DNA of 64,000 nucleotides from JAEUOS01 sp965279115 (GCA_965279115.1 OZ257137.1:2232001-2296000); one strand, 5' to 3'. Shown: positions 35,160 through 43,313, counted from the first letter of the stretch. Translations and numbers: made by a program. The notes: generated from the letters alone by a model not told the origin.

Positions 35160-37250
35160 TTAGCGAGTAGGTTGACGCTTTCGCGCAAGCACGGGCTTCT
35201 CCGCTTCGGCATAAGCCTTCAGACCTGCCAGTCGGTTGATCGGCACAAGCGTCGCCACTGTCGTGCCACCAGCAGGTTGCAGGTCCGGCGGGAAGAACGC
35301 CAGCTTTTGCTCCCCGGCGAGTTTATCCCGCCTGGCGGGATCGAGGTCGCGCTCGTTGGTACCGCGCGGGGTAACGCATACGCCGTCGACGACTTCAAGG
35401 TCGAACCACCAGCGCTTGACGGTATTGCGCACGCCTCCGCCGATGGCATCGTCGTAGTCGATCAGCGCGCGGCGTGCAGCCGGCACGCGGATGGACAGTT
35501 CGAGCAGGCGGTCGGATTCGACCAGGTCCTCGCGGTTGTAGGGGCAGGTCTTCATGCAGCGCCCGCAAGCCGAGCCCTTCATGTTGGTGAGGCGGTACTT
35601 GCCGCATTTCTCGACATCCGGCTTCCAGATTTCGTAGCCGTTGAACATGACCTTGGAACCGAACGGGATGGCGTTACACGGGCATTCGCGCGCGCACTTG
35701 AAGCACATGTTGCACACCGCCTGCAGGCCGAAATCGATGGGTTGGTCGAAAGCCAGCGGCAGGTCGGTGGTGAGCAAAACGCTCTTGGAGCGCGGGCCGA
35801 TGAAGGGGTTCAACACCAGTTCGCCGATGCGCGAGAGTTCACCCAGACCGGCCATAAGGGAGGCCGGAATGTGGAGCACCTCGGAATGGGCGTTGGTGTG
35901 CGCACGCGCCGAGTAACCGAGATGGCGCAGGTGGCCCGACATCACCCCGGCGATCAGCGCGCCGCGCATGTAGGCGCGCATGGACTGCGCACCGGAGATC
36001 CAGTCGTCGCCGGAAGCGCCTTCCATGGTTTCGAAGCCCTGGTCGATCAGCATCACCACGCAGTGGCGGTGATAGGCGGCGATCGGTTTGCCTTCCTCGG
36101 CGTCGTGCGAGTAGTACATCCACGGCTCGGCCTCGCAGATGCCGACCAGATCGGCACCGAGGAAATACGCCAGCGCCTTGATGCTCTCGGCGTTGCGTTT
36201 TGCATCGGACAGGTCGCCGCCCAGGCCGGTGGGCGCGAGCGGTTCGCGGGTGCCCTGCAGGGGCACCATGTTGCGGATGAGCGGCGTCATCGCCAGCGCC
36301 AGCGGGTGCTTGGTGGCAAAGCGCATGCGTTCCACCTTGGGCTTTTCGCCCAGGTCGCCTGCCAGCGCGCGGGTGAACAGGTCGGCCCGCTTGCTCATGC
36401 GGGTGATCTCGTCGCGCAACACCAGCGTGGTGGGTTCGGGCACGCGGCGGATGGTTTCCATCGGATAGCGGCCGAGGTGCAGCGGCCGCGTGGCCGCCTC
36501 GGCCTCCTGCCAGCCGGGCCGCGTGCCGCCACGGCCCATGTAGGCGTCGTTGTCCGGCCAGTCGAGTGAAGCGTCCGGCGCGACCGGGAGGTCGGCCGCC
36601 AGTTCGAGATCGGTGGTCACCACGCCCAAAGCGAAGCCGCGGCGGGTGAAGGGCAGGGCCAGCACGCCATCGACGGCACGTGCGACGCCGGCGCGTTGCG
36701 CCAGTGCCTCCATCGCCACCTGCGATGCCCCCGCCACATGGCCGCGCGCCGCGTAACCGAGGGCGCGCACATAGCCGGCCAACACCACGGCCACTTCCGC
36801 CGCGCGCGCGTTGGTGCGGGCGACGTTGCTGCCGTGGATCCAGTCCGCGCCCGGTTCGCCCGCCTTCGGCTCACGGCCGAACTCGATGGCGAAAACGAAG
36901 GCATGGGTATGGGCAGGCTGTGCGTCGACGGCCCAGTCGGCGGCCTCCAGCCGGCACACGCCGGCTAGCGTCGCGTCGAGAAAATAGGCGCTGGCCTTGA
37001 GATTGCGCGATCGCGTGGTGGTGTCTTCCGGCAAGGGCGCCCGCGCGCGCGCCGGTTCGCCTTCCAGGTATTTGCAGAACAGCGCGTGGTATTCGACCAG
37101 CGCCGCGTCGATGTTGAGCGGCGTTCCGGCATGCGCATCCGCGGGCGCTCGCGCGGGCAAAACCGGGGCGGCGGGGTCGCGCGGCAGGCGTTCGGTGGGC
37201 AGGTCACCCATGTCGAACGGGCGGTCGCGGTTGGAGAACAGGCGGGACAT
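35160..37250 (-). CDS. rdhA: Cobalamin-dependent reductive dehalogenase homologue, cytosolic (NpRdhA-like)
   Basis: A 696-residue protein. The second half is the reductive dehalogenase catalytic unit: a corrinoid-binding nitroreductase-like domain (about 352-505) and a two-cluster ferredoxin domain with Cys513, 516, 519, 523 (CNMCFKCARECP) and Cys549, 562, 565, 569 (CGRCMKTCP). The first half (about 80-222) repeats the corrinoid domain: compare NLKASAYFLDATLAGVC with SIKALAYFLGADLVGIC, and DWIHGSNVAR with DWISGAQSMR. There is no Tat signal and no RdhB anchor gene, matching catabolic, oxygen-tolerant enzymes (about 700 residues) rather than respiratory ones. No flavin reductase domain is fused, so a separate electron donor is needed. 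Confidence 0.88.
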   Translation of the reverse strand: MSRLFSNRDRPFDMGDLPTERLPRDPAAPVLPARAPADAHAGTPLNIDAALVEYHALFCKYLEGEPARARAPLPEDTTTRSRNLKASAYFLDATLAGVCRLEAADWAVDAQPAHTHAFVFAIEFGREPKAGEPGADWIHGSNVARTNARAAEVAVVLAGYVRALGYAARGHVAGASQVAMEALAQRAGVARAVDGVLALPFTRRGFALGVVTTDLELAADLPVAPDASLDWPDNDAYMGRGGTRPGWQEAEAATRPLHLGRYPMETIRRVPEPTTLVLRDEITRMSKRADLFTRALAGDLGEKPKVERMRFATKHPLALAMTPLIRNMVPLQGTREPLAPTGLGGDLSDAKRNAESIKALAYFLGADLVGICEAEPWMYYSHDAEEGKPIAAYHRHCVVMLIDQGFETMEGASGDDWISGAQSMRAYMRGALIAGVMSGHLRHLGYSARAHTNAHSEVLHIPASLMAGLGELSRIGELVLNPFIGPRSKSVLLTTDLPLAFDQPIDFGLQAVCNMCFKCARECPCNAIPFGSKVMFNGYEIWKPDVEKCGKYRLTNMKGSACGRCMKTCPYNREDLVESDRLLELSIRVPAARRALIDYDDAIGGGVRNTVKRWWFDLEVVDGVCVTPRGTNERDLDPARRDKLAGEQKLAFFPPDLQPAGGTTVATLVPINRLAGLKAYAEAEKPVLARKRQPTR

Positions 37251-37349
37251 GGAATTCGGGACGATGCGGTGCCGGGGCAGCACATCTTAATGCCTGGGTC
37301 GACTACCCCATAATCGGAGTCTCAGAAAACCTCACAAAACGCCCCCGGC

Positions 37350-38636
37350 ATGCCACTCACCGACCGTTACGGACTACCCCTCTCGACCCCTTCCGCCGGC
37401 GCGGCGCAGACCTACATCGAAGCGGTGGACAACATGTTTGCCGCCGGGGAAAGCCTGGTGGGAGGCTTCGAGGCAACGCTGGCGCAGGACCCCGGCTTCG
37501 CGCTGGCGGAGATCGGCCGCGCCCGTGCACTGGCCACCTATGGCCGGGCGGCCGAGGCCCGTGCCGCCGCCGCCAACGCACGAGCGCTTGCGGGCAGCAC
37601 CACGGCACGCGAGCGCAGCCATGTCGAGGCTCTGGCGCTGGCCGTGGAAGGACGCGGCGATGCGGCGCTGGCGGCGATCAAGGAGCACCTCAAGGACTTC
37701 CCGCGCGATGCGATGGTGCTGCACCCGACCACCGGCGTGTTCGGCCTGATCGGCTTTTCCGGGCGGCTCGACCGCGAGGCGGAACTGCTGGCGCTGCTCG
37801 ACAGCATGGCGCCGCACTACGGGGATGACTGGTGGTTCACGGCGATTCACGCCTTTGCCGAATGCGAGGCCGGACGGCTGGCCGATGCCGATGCGCGTGT
37901 GAACCGCGCGCTGGAGGCCGCGCCGCATAACGCCAACGCCGCGCATGTGCGCGCGCATGTGGACTACGAACTGAACCGGCCGGAAGCCGGCGCACGGTTC
38001 CTGCGCGGCTGGCTGGCAAGCTTCACCCACAACGCCTTGCTGCGCGGCCACCTCGCCTGGCATCTCGCCCTGTGGGAACTGGGCGCGGGCAACGCAGCGG
38101 AAGCCTGGCGCCTTTACGAGACCGAGTTCCGCCCGCAACTGGTGGGCGCCGGCGCGCCGATCCCGCCGCTCAATGTGCTTTCGGACATCGCTTCATGGCT
38201 GTGGCGCGCGGAACTGTGTGGACAGGCGCGGCGCGAGGACGACTGGCGAGCGCTTTCCACTTACATCACCGCCCGCTTTCCGCAAGCCGGCAATGCCTTC
38301 GTGGATACCCATGCGGCCATGCCTTTTCTGCGAGCCGGCGATACGGCGGGTTTTGCCCGCCTGCAGGGCGAGCTTGCGGCGCTTGCCGCGGAGCGCCCGG
38401 CCAGCATGGTGGCGCTGCGCATCGCCGAGGGGCTGGCGGCGCATGCACAAGGCAACTGGACGCTCGCCGCCGCGCGCCTGGGCGAGGCCCGCATCGAAGC
38501 GGCGCGCATCGGCGGCAGCAATGCGCAGCGCGAGCTGGTGGATCGCAGCATGCTCGATGCGTTGAAGCATGCGGGCCTGGCAGAGCAGGCGGCGGCGCTG
38601 GTCTCAACGCGCCCGCAGGTGGGCGGCGGGGTTTGA
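37350..38636 (+). CDS. Tetratricopeptide repeat protein, TTC38-like
   Basis: A 428-residue soluble, all-helical protein of the TTC38 family. It begins TDRYGLPLSTPSAGAAQTYIEAV and contains degenerate helical repeats, with WWFTAIHAFAECEAGRLADA and HLAWHLALWELGAG as recognisable blocks. No signal peptide is seen. Family function is unknown; bacterial members occur beside diverse catabolic genes. It is divergent from rdhA across 99 bases, so the two could share regulation. Confidence 0.85.
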   Translation: MPLTDRYGLPLSTPSAGAAQTYIEAVDNMFAAGESLVGGFEATLAQDPGFALAEIGRARALATYGRAAEARAAAANARALAGSTTARERSHVEALALAVEGRGDAALAAIKEHLKDFPRDAMVLHPTTGVFGLIGFSGRLDREAELLALLDSMAPHYGDDWWFTAIHAFAECEAGRLADADARVNRALEAAPHNANAAHVRAHVDYELNRPEAGARFLRGWLASFTHNALLRGHLAWHLALWELGAGNAAEAWRLYETEFRPQLVGAGAPIPPLNVLSDIASWLWRAELCGQARREDDWRALSTYITARFPQAGNAFVDTHAAMPFLRAGDTAGFARLQGELAALAAERPASMVALRIAEGLAAHAQGNWTLAAARLGEARIEAARIGGSNAQRELVDRSMLDALKHAGLAEQAAALVSTRPQVGGGV

Positions 38637-38698
38637 CCGGCGAAACCGTCGCACGCAGACGCGCTGTCCTCGGGCCAATCATCGATCACCTAACCAAT

Positions 38699-38718
38699 AG
38701 TCGCCATTTATGGCGACT
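38699..38718. promoter_or_regulatory. Operator 1 of 4 upstream of hipB (7-N6-7 dyad)
   Basis: AGTCGCC-N6-GGCGACT, a perfect dyad, which extends to a 12-base arm palindrome (38696-38721). It starts 40 bases before operator 2 and has the same arm length and spacer as the other three. HipB-type repressors bind such dyads. Confidence 0.65.
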
Positions 38719-38738
38719 ATTGCTCAATTTACGATGAT

Positions 38739-38758
38739 ATTCGCCAGAATTGACGAAT
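38739..38758. promoter_or_regulatory. Operator 2 of 4 upstream of hipB
   Basis: ATTCGCC-N6-GACGAAT, one mismatch from a perfect dyad. The spacer is identical in length to the other copies, and it lies 37 bases from operator 3. Confidence 0.65.
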
Positions 38759-38775
38759 AATATTCTTATAAATTA

Positions 38776-38795
38776 ATTCGCCTAAAATGGCGATT
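38776..38795. promoter_or_regulatory. Operator 3 of 4 upstream of hipB
   Basis: ATTCGCC-N6-GGCGATT, one mismatch from a perfect dyad. It lies in the most AT-rich part of the intergenic region, where the promoter is expected. Confidence 0.65.
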
Positions 38796-38815
38796 AATGT
38801 TAATATTTTTGTATT

Positions 38816-38835
38816 ATTCGCCACTATTGACGGAT
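38816..38835. promoter_or_regulatory. Operator 4 of 4, abutting the hipB start codon
   Basis: ATTCGCC-N6-GACGGAT, the least perfect copy. Its last base is one base before the hipB ATG, so repressor bound here would cover the translation start or the transcription start of a leaderless message. Confidence 0.6.
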
Positions 38836-38836
38836 T

Positions 38837-39184
38837 ATGCGGATCTCCAACCAACTTGTGGATGAGGTAATCCTGCGCGAGCTTGGAGAGCGCCTGGCTC
38901 GCACAAGGCTCCAGCGCAACCTCACGCAGGCTGAATTGGCAACTGAAGCGGGCGTTTCCAAACGTACCGTTGAGCGTATTGAGGACGGTGGCGTCTCGCA
39001 GTTGGCAAATCTGGTACGGGTATGTCGCGCGCTCGATTTGATGGCGGGCCTCGATGCACTCATTCCGGAACCGATGCCAAGTCCGGTTGCGCAACTGAAG
39101 TTGCGCGGCAAGGAGCGCAAGCGCGCTTCCTCAGCCAAGCCGCATGCGCCCCCCGGAAAATGGCAGTGGGGTGAAAAGGCATGA
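38837..39184 (+). CDS. hipB: HipB-like antitoxin, XRE-family DNA-binding protein
   Basis: A 115-residue protein with an XRE helix-turn-helix: LTQAELATEAGVSKRTVERIEDG, recognition helix near residues 40-50. The C-terminal 30 residues are basic and Pro-rich (KLRGKERKRASSAKPHAPPG), probably contacting the toxin or DNA. It has no clear ribosome site; the ATG follows operator 4 by one base. Its stop overlaps the hipA start (ATGA). It should repress its own operon and hold HipA inactive. Confidence 0.9.
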   Translation: MRISNQLVDEVILRELGERLARTRLQRNLTQAELATEAGVSKRTVERIEDGGVSQLANLVRVCRALDLMAGLDALIPEPMPSPVAQLKLRGKERKRASSAKPHAPPGKWQWGEKA

Positions 39185-40488
39185 CGTTGGCCGAGGTGCA
39201 GTTGTGGGGCCGCACCATCGGCGCGGTTTCGCTCGAAGACGGCGCTACCGCGACCGCCTTTCAATACACGCCGGAATTCGCAGCCAGCGGGATCGAGGTG
39301 TCGCCCATCACCATGCCATTGAGCAACCGGGTGTATTCGTTTCCTGCCCTGCCGCTGGTGACGTTCCATGGGTTGCCGGGTTTGCTGGCGGATTCGCTCC
39401 CCGACAAGTTCGGAAACGCGCTGATCAATGCATGGCTGGCAACACAGGGCCGCTTGCCGGAAAGCTTCAATGCCGTCGAGCGACTTTGCTATACCGGCGC
39501 ACGTGGCATGGGAGCACTCGAGTTCCTGCCGGCCGCCGGCCCGGTTGCCCGGACCGCCGGAAAAATCGAGATCGAGGCGCTGATGGACCTCGCCTCGGAC
39601 GTGCTCAGCCGTCGCAACGACCTGGCGGGCTCCTTTGCAACACCAGTCCGCGCGGCCGCATTGCAGGACATTCTTCGCGTTGGCACCTCGGCAGGAGGCG
39701 CTCGCGCCAAGGCTGTGATCGCATGGAATCCCGGATCCAACGAAGTGCGTTCGGGACAAATCGCCGCCGGCGACGGCTTCGAATACTGGCTGCTGAAATT
39801 CGACGGTGTTTCGGGCAACAAGGATAAGGAACTCGAAGACCCGAAAGGCTTTGGCGCCATCGAGTACGCCTATTTTCTGATGGCGCAAGCAGCCAAGGTG
39901 GAGATGAGCGAATGCCGCCTGCTGGAAGAGAACGGCCGACGGCATTTCATGACCAAACGCTTCGACCGCCTGCCAGGCGGAGGCAAGCTGCACGCCCAGT
40001 CCCTTTGCGCATTGGCGCACTTCGACTTCAACAACCCCGGGGCAAATGCCTACGAACAGGCGATGTTCGTCATGCGGCAGCTGAATCTGCCCAAGGCGGC
40101 AATCGAGCAGCAGTTCAGGCGCATGGTCTTCAACGTCATCGCGCGCAACCAGGACGACCACGTCAAGAACATCGCGTTCCTGATGGACCAGGAGGGGCGC
40201 TGGTCGCTGTCGCCCGCCTTTGACGTGACCTACAGCTACAACCCCACGGGCGACTGGACCGCGCAGCATCAGATGTCGGTCAACGGCAAGCGCGACGGCT
40301 TTACGCTGGAGGACTTCCGCGCATGCGCCCGGAGTGCTCTGTTGCAGCGGGGGCGCGCGGAAGCGATTGTTGAAGAAGTGCGGGCGGCAGTGGCGGCGTG
40401 GCCGACGTTTGCCACCCGGGCCCAGGTAGACGAGGCGTGGCGGACACAGATCGGAAAGAATCTCCGATTGGATTTGCCGCGCAACTGA
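39181..40488 (+). CDS. hipA: HipA-family serine/threonine kinase toxin
   Basis: A 435-residue HipA kinase. The N-terminal subdomain has FLPAAG-type HipA-N features. TSAGGARAKAVIAW (Ser170) corresponds to the ejectable, autophosphorylated P-loop. RNQDDHVKN gives the catalytic Asp325, and SPAFDVTY the metal Asp348. All residues needed for activity look intact. E. coli HipA phosphorylates glutamyl-tRNA synthetase; the target here is unknown. The module interrupts the stretch between the rdhA operon and the halohydrin dehalogenase candidate, with more AT-rich DNA upstream, which fits acquisition by transfer. Confidence 0.93.
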   Translation: MTLAEVQLWGRTIGAVSLEDGATATAFQYTPEFAASGIEVSPITMPLSNRVYSFPALPLVTFHGLPGLLADSLPDKFGNALINAWLATQGRLPESFNAVERLCYTGARGMGALEFLPAAGPVARTAGKIEIEALMDLASDVLSRRNDLAGSFATPVRAAALQDILRVGTSAGGARAKAVIAWNPGSNEVRSGQIAAGDGFEYWLLKFDGVSGNKDKELEDPKGFGAIEYAYFLMAQAAKVEMSECRLLEENGRRHFMTKRFDRLPGGGKLHAQSLCALAHFDFNNPGANAYEQAMFVMRQLNLPKAAIEQQFRRMVFNVIARNQDDHVKNIAFLMDQEGRWSLSPAFDVTYSYNPTGDWTAQHQMSVNGKRDGFTLEDFRACARSALLQRGRAEAIVEEVRAAVAAWPTFATRAQVDEAWRTQIGKNLRLDLPRN

Positions 40489-40591
40489 CGCAGCCTTGCT
40501 GTCGGCTTTGCGCTCTCGGCACGGCAGCGCATGACCTGCAATCTGAACCAACCCGGCGTTGCATCTTTGCGCTTTTCGGAAGGCTGCGCCC

Positions 40592-41275
40592 ATGACCACA
40601 CCCTCCCTCGCAGGCAAACGCATTCTCGTCACCCAGTCGGAAGAATTCATGGGCCCGGAACTGTGCGCCGTGCTCGCCGCGCATGGCGCCACGGTGATCG
40701 CCGATCCGCGAGCGCTCACCGATCCGGCGGCGCCCGCCGCCGCCGTGGCCGATGCCGGGCACATTGACGTGCTGCTGGCCAACCTCGCGATTCCGGCGCC
40801 GGCCACCGAGGCGCTGTCGGTATCGGAAGAAGAATGGCGCGAGGTGTTCGCCGCCCTGGTCGACCCGCTGCCACGGTTGTGCAAGGCGGCCCTGCCGGCC
40901 ATGGTCGCGCGGCGCGCCGGCAAGGTGTTGGTGATGGGCAGCGCCTCGGCGCTGCGCGGCATCAAGCGCAGCTCCACCTACTGCGCCGCGCGCGGCGCGC
41001 AGGTGTCGTATGTGCAGGCGCTCGGGCTGGAGATGGCCGCGCACAACGTGCAGGTGAACCTGATCGCGCAGAACTTTGTGGAGAACCCGACCTACTTTCC
41101 GCCGGAAGTGCAGGCCGATCCGCGTTTCCAGGCGCGCCTCAAGCGTGAGGTACCGCTGGGCCGGCTGGTCGGCGCGCGCGAGGACGCGCAGTTCGCCGCC
41201 TACCTGTGCAGCGAGGCGGCCAACTGCTTCGTGGGCCAGGTGTTCCCGGTGTGCGGCGGGTGGGTGGCGCGCTAG
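40592..41275 (+). CDS. Halohydrin dehalogenase candidate (SDR-derived)
   Basis: A 227-residue SDR-fold protein without the usual glycine-rich NAD(P) motif. It has instead both signatures used to recognise halohydrin dehalogenases: T14-x4-F19-x-G21 (TQSEEFMG, the halide-pocket region) and the triad S117-x12-Y130-x3-R134 (Ser-Tyr-Arg, with Arg replacing the SDR Lys). The late region (NPTYFPPEV, GRLVGAREDAQFAAYL, GQVFPVCGGW) also parallels known members. These enzymes convert vicinal halohydrins to epoxides and halide without cofactor. ATG 40592 has GGAAGG eight bases upstream. It follows hipA by 103 bases. Confidence 0.83.
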   Translation: MTTPSLAGKRILVTQSEEFMGPELCAVLAAHGATVIADPRALTDPAAPAAAVADAGHIDVLLANLAIPAPATEALSVSEEEWREVFAALVDPLPRLCKAALPAMVARRAGKVLVMGSASALRGIKRSSTYCAARGAQVSYVQALGLEMAAHNVQVNLIAQNFVENPTYFPPEVQADPRFQARLKREVPLGRLVGAREDAQFAAYLCSEAANCFVGQVFPVCGGWVAR

Positions 41276-41300
41276 AAACCAACCGCACGCGCCAGCACGA

Positions 41301-42047
41301 TCAGGAGATCGTAACGCCGCTGTCCACGGCCATGATGTGCCCGGTCATGGCCTTCGATTCGTTGGAGGCCAGGTAAAGCGCAGCGTTGGCGATGTCCTCG
41401 GGCTCGATGATGCCGAGCAGGTGCGACTCGTTCAATTTGTTGACAGCCGGGTTGGCCTGCACCAGTTTCTTAAGGCGCTCGGTCATGGTGGCCGAAGGCG
41501 CGATGGCGTTGACCCGTACCTTTTGCGCGGCGAATTCAACGGCCAGCGAGCGGGTCAGCGCGGCCACGCCGCCCTTGGCGGCGGTATAGCAATCGCGGCT
41601 GGGCACGCCCATGGCGGCCATGTTGGAGGTCATGTTGATGACCGAGCCGCCGCCTGAGCGGATGATGGCCGGGATGCCATGGCGACACCCGATGAAGGTG
41701 CCGAACAGGTCCAACTTGATGACGCGCCAGAATTCCTCGATCGGCACGTCGACGACGTTGTTGTCCTGCGGGGTGGAGCCGCCGGCGTTGTTGTGCAGGA
41801 TGTCCAGCCGCCCGAATTTCTCCACCGTGGCGGCGATCGCCGCGGCGACGCTGGCTTCCTCGGTCACGTCGGTACGGATGGCGATGGCGCCATTGCCGGC
41901 CAGGTGCGCGGTTTCTTCCGCACCGGCGGCGGATATGTCGGCGATGGCCACCCGCGCGCCTTCGCGCGCGAACAATATTGCCGTGGCGCGGCCGATGCCC
42001 GCGGCCGCGCCGGTGATGAATGCAACCTTGCCTTCGAGTCTTGCCAT
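41301..42047 (-). CDS. Short-chain dehydrogenase/reductase
   Basis: A 248-residue classical SDR with TGAAAGIG (12-19), HNNAGG, NMTSNMAAMG and YTAAK. Asp in VAIADIS after strand 2 suggests NAD. It ends GHIMAVDSGVTIS. It converges on the halohydrin dehalogenase candidate with a 25-base gap and follows an MFS gene in the same direction (45 bases). Cyclohexanol- or 3-oxoacyl-type dehydrogenases are the nearest familiar relatives, but the substrate is open. Confidence 0.9.
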   Translation of the reverse strand: MARLEGKVAFITGAAAGIGRATAILFAREGARVAIADISAAGAEETAHLAGNGAIAIRTDVTEEASVAAAIAATVEKFGRLDILHNNAGGSTPQDNNVVDVPIEEFWRVIKLDLFGTFIGCRHGIPAIIRSGGGSVINMTSNMAAMGVPSRDCYTAAKGGVAALTRSLAVEFAAQKVRVNAIAPSATMTERLKKLVQANPAVNKLNESHLLGIIEPEDIANAALYLASNESKAMTGHIMAVDSGVTIS

Positions 42048-42092
42048 GGGGAGTCTCCTTGGTTGTCCGGGTCTTCGCCCGACAAATTTGCG

Positions 42093-43313
42093 TTACTTGC
42101 CTACGGTCTGCAGCTTTTTCAGGTCCGGAAAGACGCGAAAGCCGCTCGCCGCGATCAACACCGTGGCCACGCCACCCGCCACCACGGCGAACACCGGGTT
42201 GGTGAGGCTGGCGAGCAGACCCGATTCGACCGCGCCCATTTCGTTGGAGGAACTGATGAACACCCGGTTGACCGCCGAGACACGGCCGCGCAGTTCGTCC
42301 GGGGTATAGATCTGCACGGCGGTCTGGCGGATCACGGCGCCAATGTTATCCGCCCCGCCCAGCACGATGAGCGCAATGAATGAAAGCCAGAACCACTGCG
42401 AAAAACCGAACACCACCGTCGCCACTCCGAACGCGCCCACCGCCCAAAGGAATGTGCGGCCGGCATGCGCCGGCGTGCGGCGCCAGCCGCGCGCATAGGC
42501 CAGGCCCATGGCCACCGCGCCGATGGCCGGTCCGGCCGACAGCCAGCCCAGCCCGGTGGGCCCGACATGCAGGATGTCCTTGGCGAAGATCGGCAAGAGG
42601 GCCGTCGCCCCGCCCAGCATCACGGCGAACAGGTCCACCGTGATCAGCCCCAGCACGATCTTGGTCTTCCACACATGGGAGAGGCCACCGAATACGTCGG
42701 CCCAGGTGGAGGGGCGCTTGCCGTGCGTGAGCGGGCGGCGCCGGATCATCAAGGCAAGACTCATCGCAACCAGCATGGCCGCGAGGTTGAACGCATACAC
42801 CGTGACGGCCGAACCACCCAGTGCGATCATCAGGCCGGCCAGCGCAGGGCCGGCCACGGAGGCGGTCTGGTGCACGGTGGAGTTCCAGGTCACCCCCTGG
42901 CCCAGGATCTCCTGGGGCACCAGTTGCGAGAGCAGGGCGTCGCGCCCGGCACGGTTCAAAACCGTGGACATGCCCACGAAGGTGATGGCCACATAGATCC
43001 AGATCACCGGCAACGCCTTCACCGCGGTGAGTACCAGCAGGGCGGAGGCCGCCACCCAGACCACCAGGCTCACCGCGACGATGCGCCGGCGGTCATGCCG
43101 GTCCGCCAGCTGCCCGGCTGGCAGGAAGAATGCCAGCACCGGGATGAACTGCGCCAGCCCGACCCAGCCCAGCGCCATGGCCGACCCGGTGCGCTCGTAG
43201 ATGTCCCAACCCAAGGCCACCCCCAGCGACTGCTGCGCCAGCGAGGTGATCAACACCATGGCTATGAAAAAACGGTAATCGCGGTGACGAAACGGTGCGT
43301 AGGCGTCTTGCAA
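42093..43313 (-). CDS. MFS transporter (MFS_3/enterobactin-exporter-like)
   Basis: A 406-residue, 12-helix major facilitator. It begins with the common FRHRDYRFF N-terminus, then LGWVGLAQFIPVL and the loop motif GQLADRHDRRRI. NRAGRDALLSQLVPQ, ELRGRVSAVN and GLGWLSAGPAIGA are typical of putative effluxers in this branch. The annotated start is TTG at 43313; a CTG 24 bases upstream is also possible, and no in-frame ATG exists. It is divergent from the gamma-glutamyltransferase family gene. Confidence 0.85.
   Translation of the reverse strand: MQDAYAPFRHRDYRFFIAMVLITSLAQQSLGVALGWDIYERTGSAMALGWVGLAQFIPVLAFFLPAGQLADRHDRRRIVAVSLVVWVAASALLVLTAVKALPVIWIYVAITFVGMSTVLNRAGRDALLSQLVPQEILGQGVTWNSTVHQTASVAGPALAGLMIALGGSAVTVYAFNLAAMLVAMSLALMIRRRPLTHGKRPSTWADVFGGLSHVWKTKIVLGLITVDLFAVMLGGATALLPIFAKDILHVGPTGLGWLSAGPAIGAVAMGLAYARGWRRTPAHAGRTFLWAVGAFGVATVVFGFSQWFWLSFIALIVLGGADNIGAVIRQTAVQIYTPDELRGRVSAVNRVFISSSNEMGAVESGLLASLTNPVFAVVAGGVATVLIAASGFRVFPDLKKLQTVGK

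Noticed and set aside
35160..37250. Reading the protein as an epoxyqueuosine reductase (QueG)
   Set aside because: QueG is about half this length and lacks the duplicated N-terminal domain; the Cys-x12-Cys second cluster pattern fits reductive dehalogenases better.
38824..40977. A 717-codon open frame antisense to hipBA and the start of the halohydrin dehalogenase gene
   Set aside because: HipB, HipA and the dehalogenase have clear family motifs on the plus strand; the antisense product has none.
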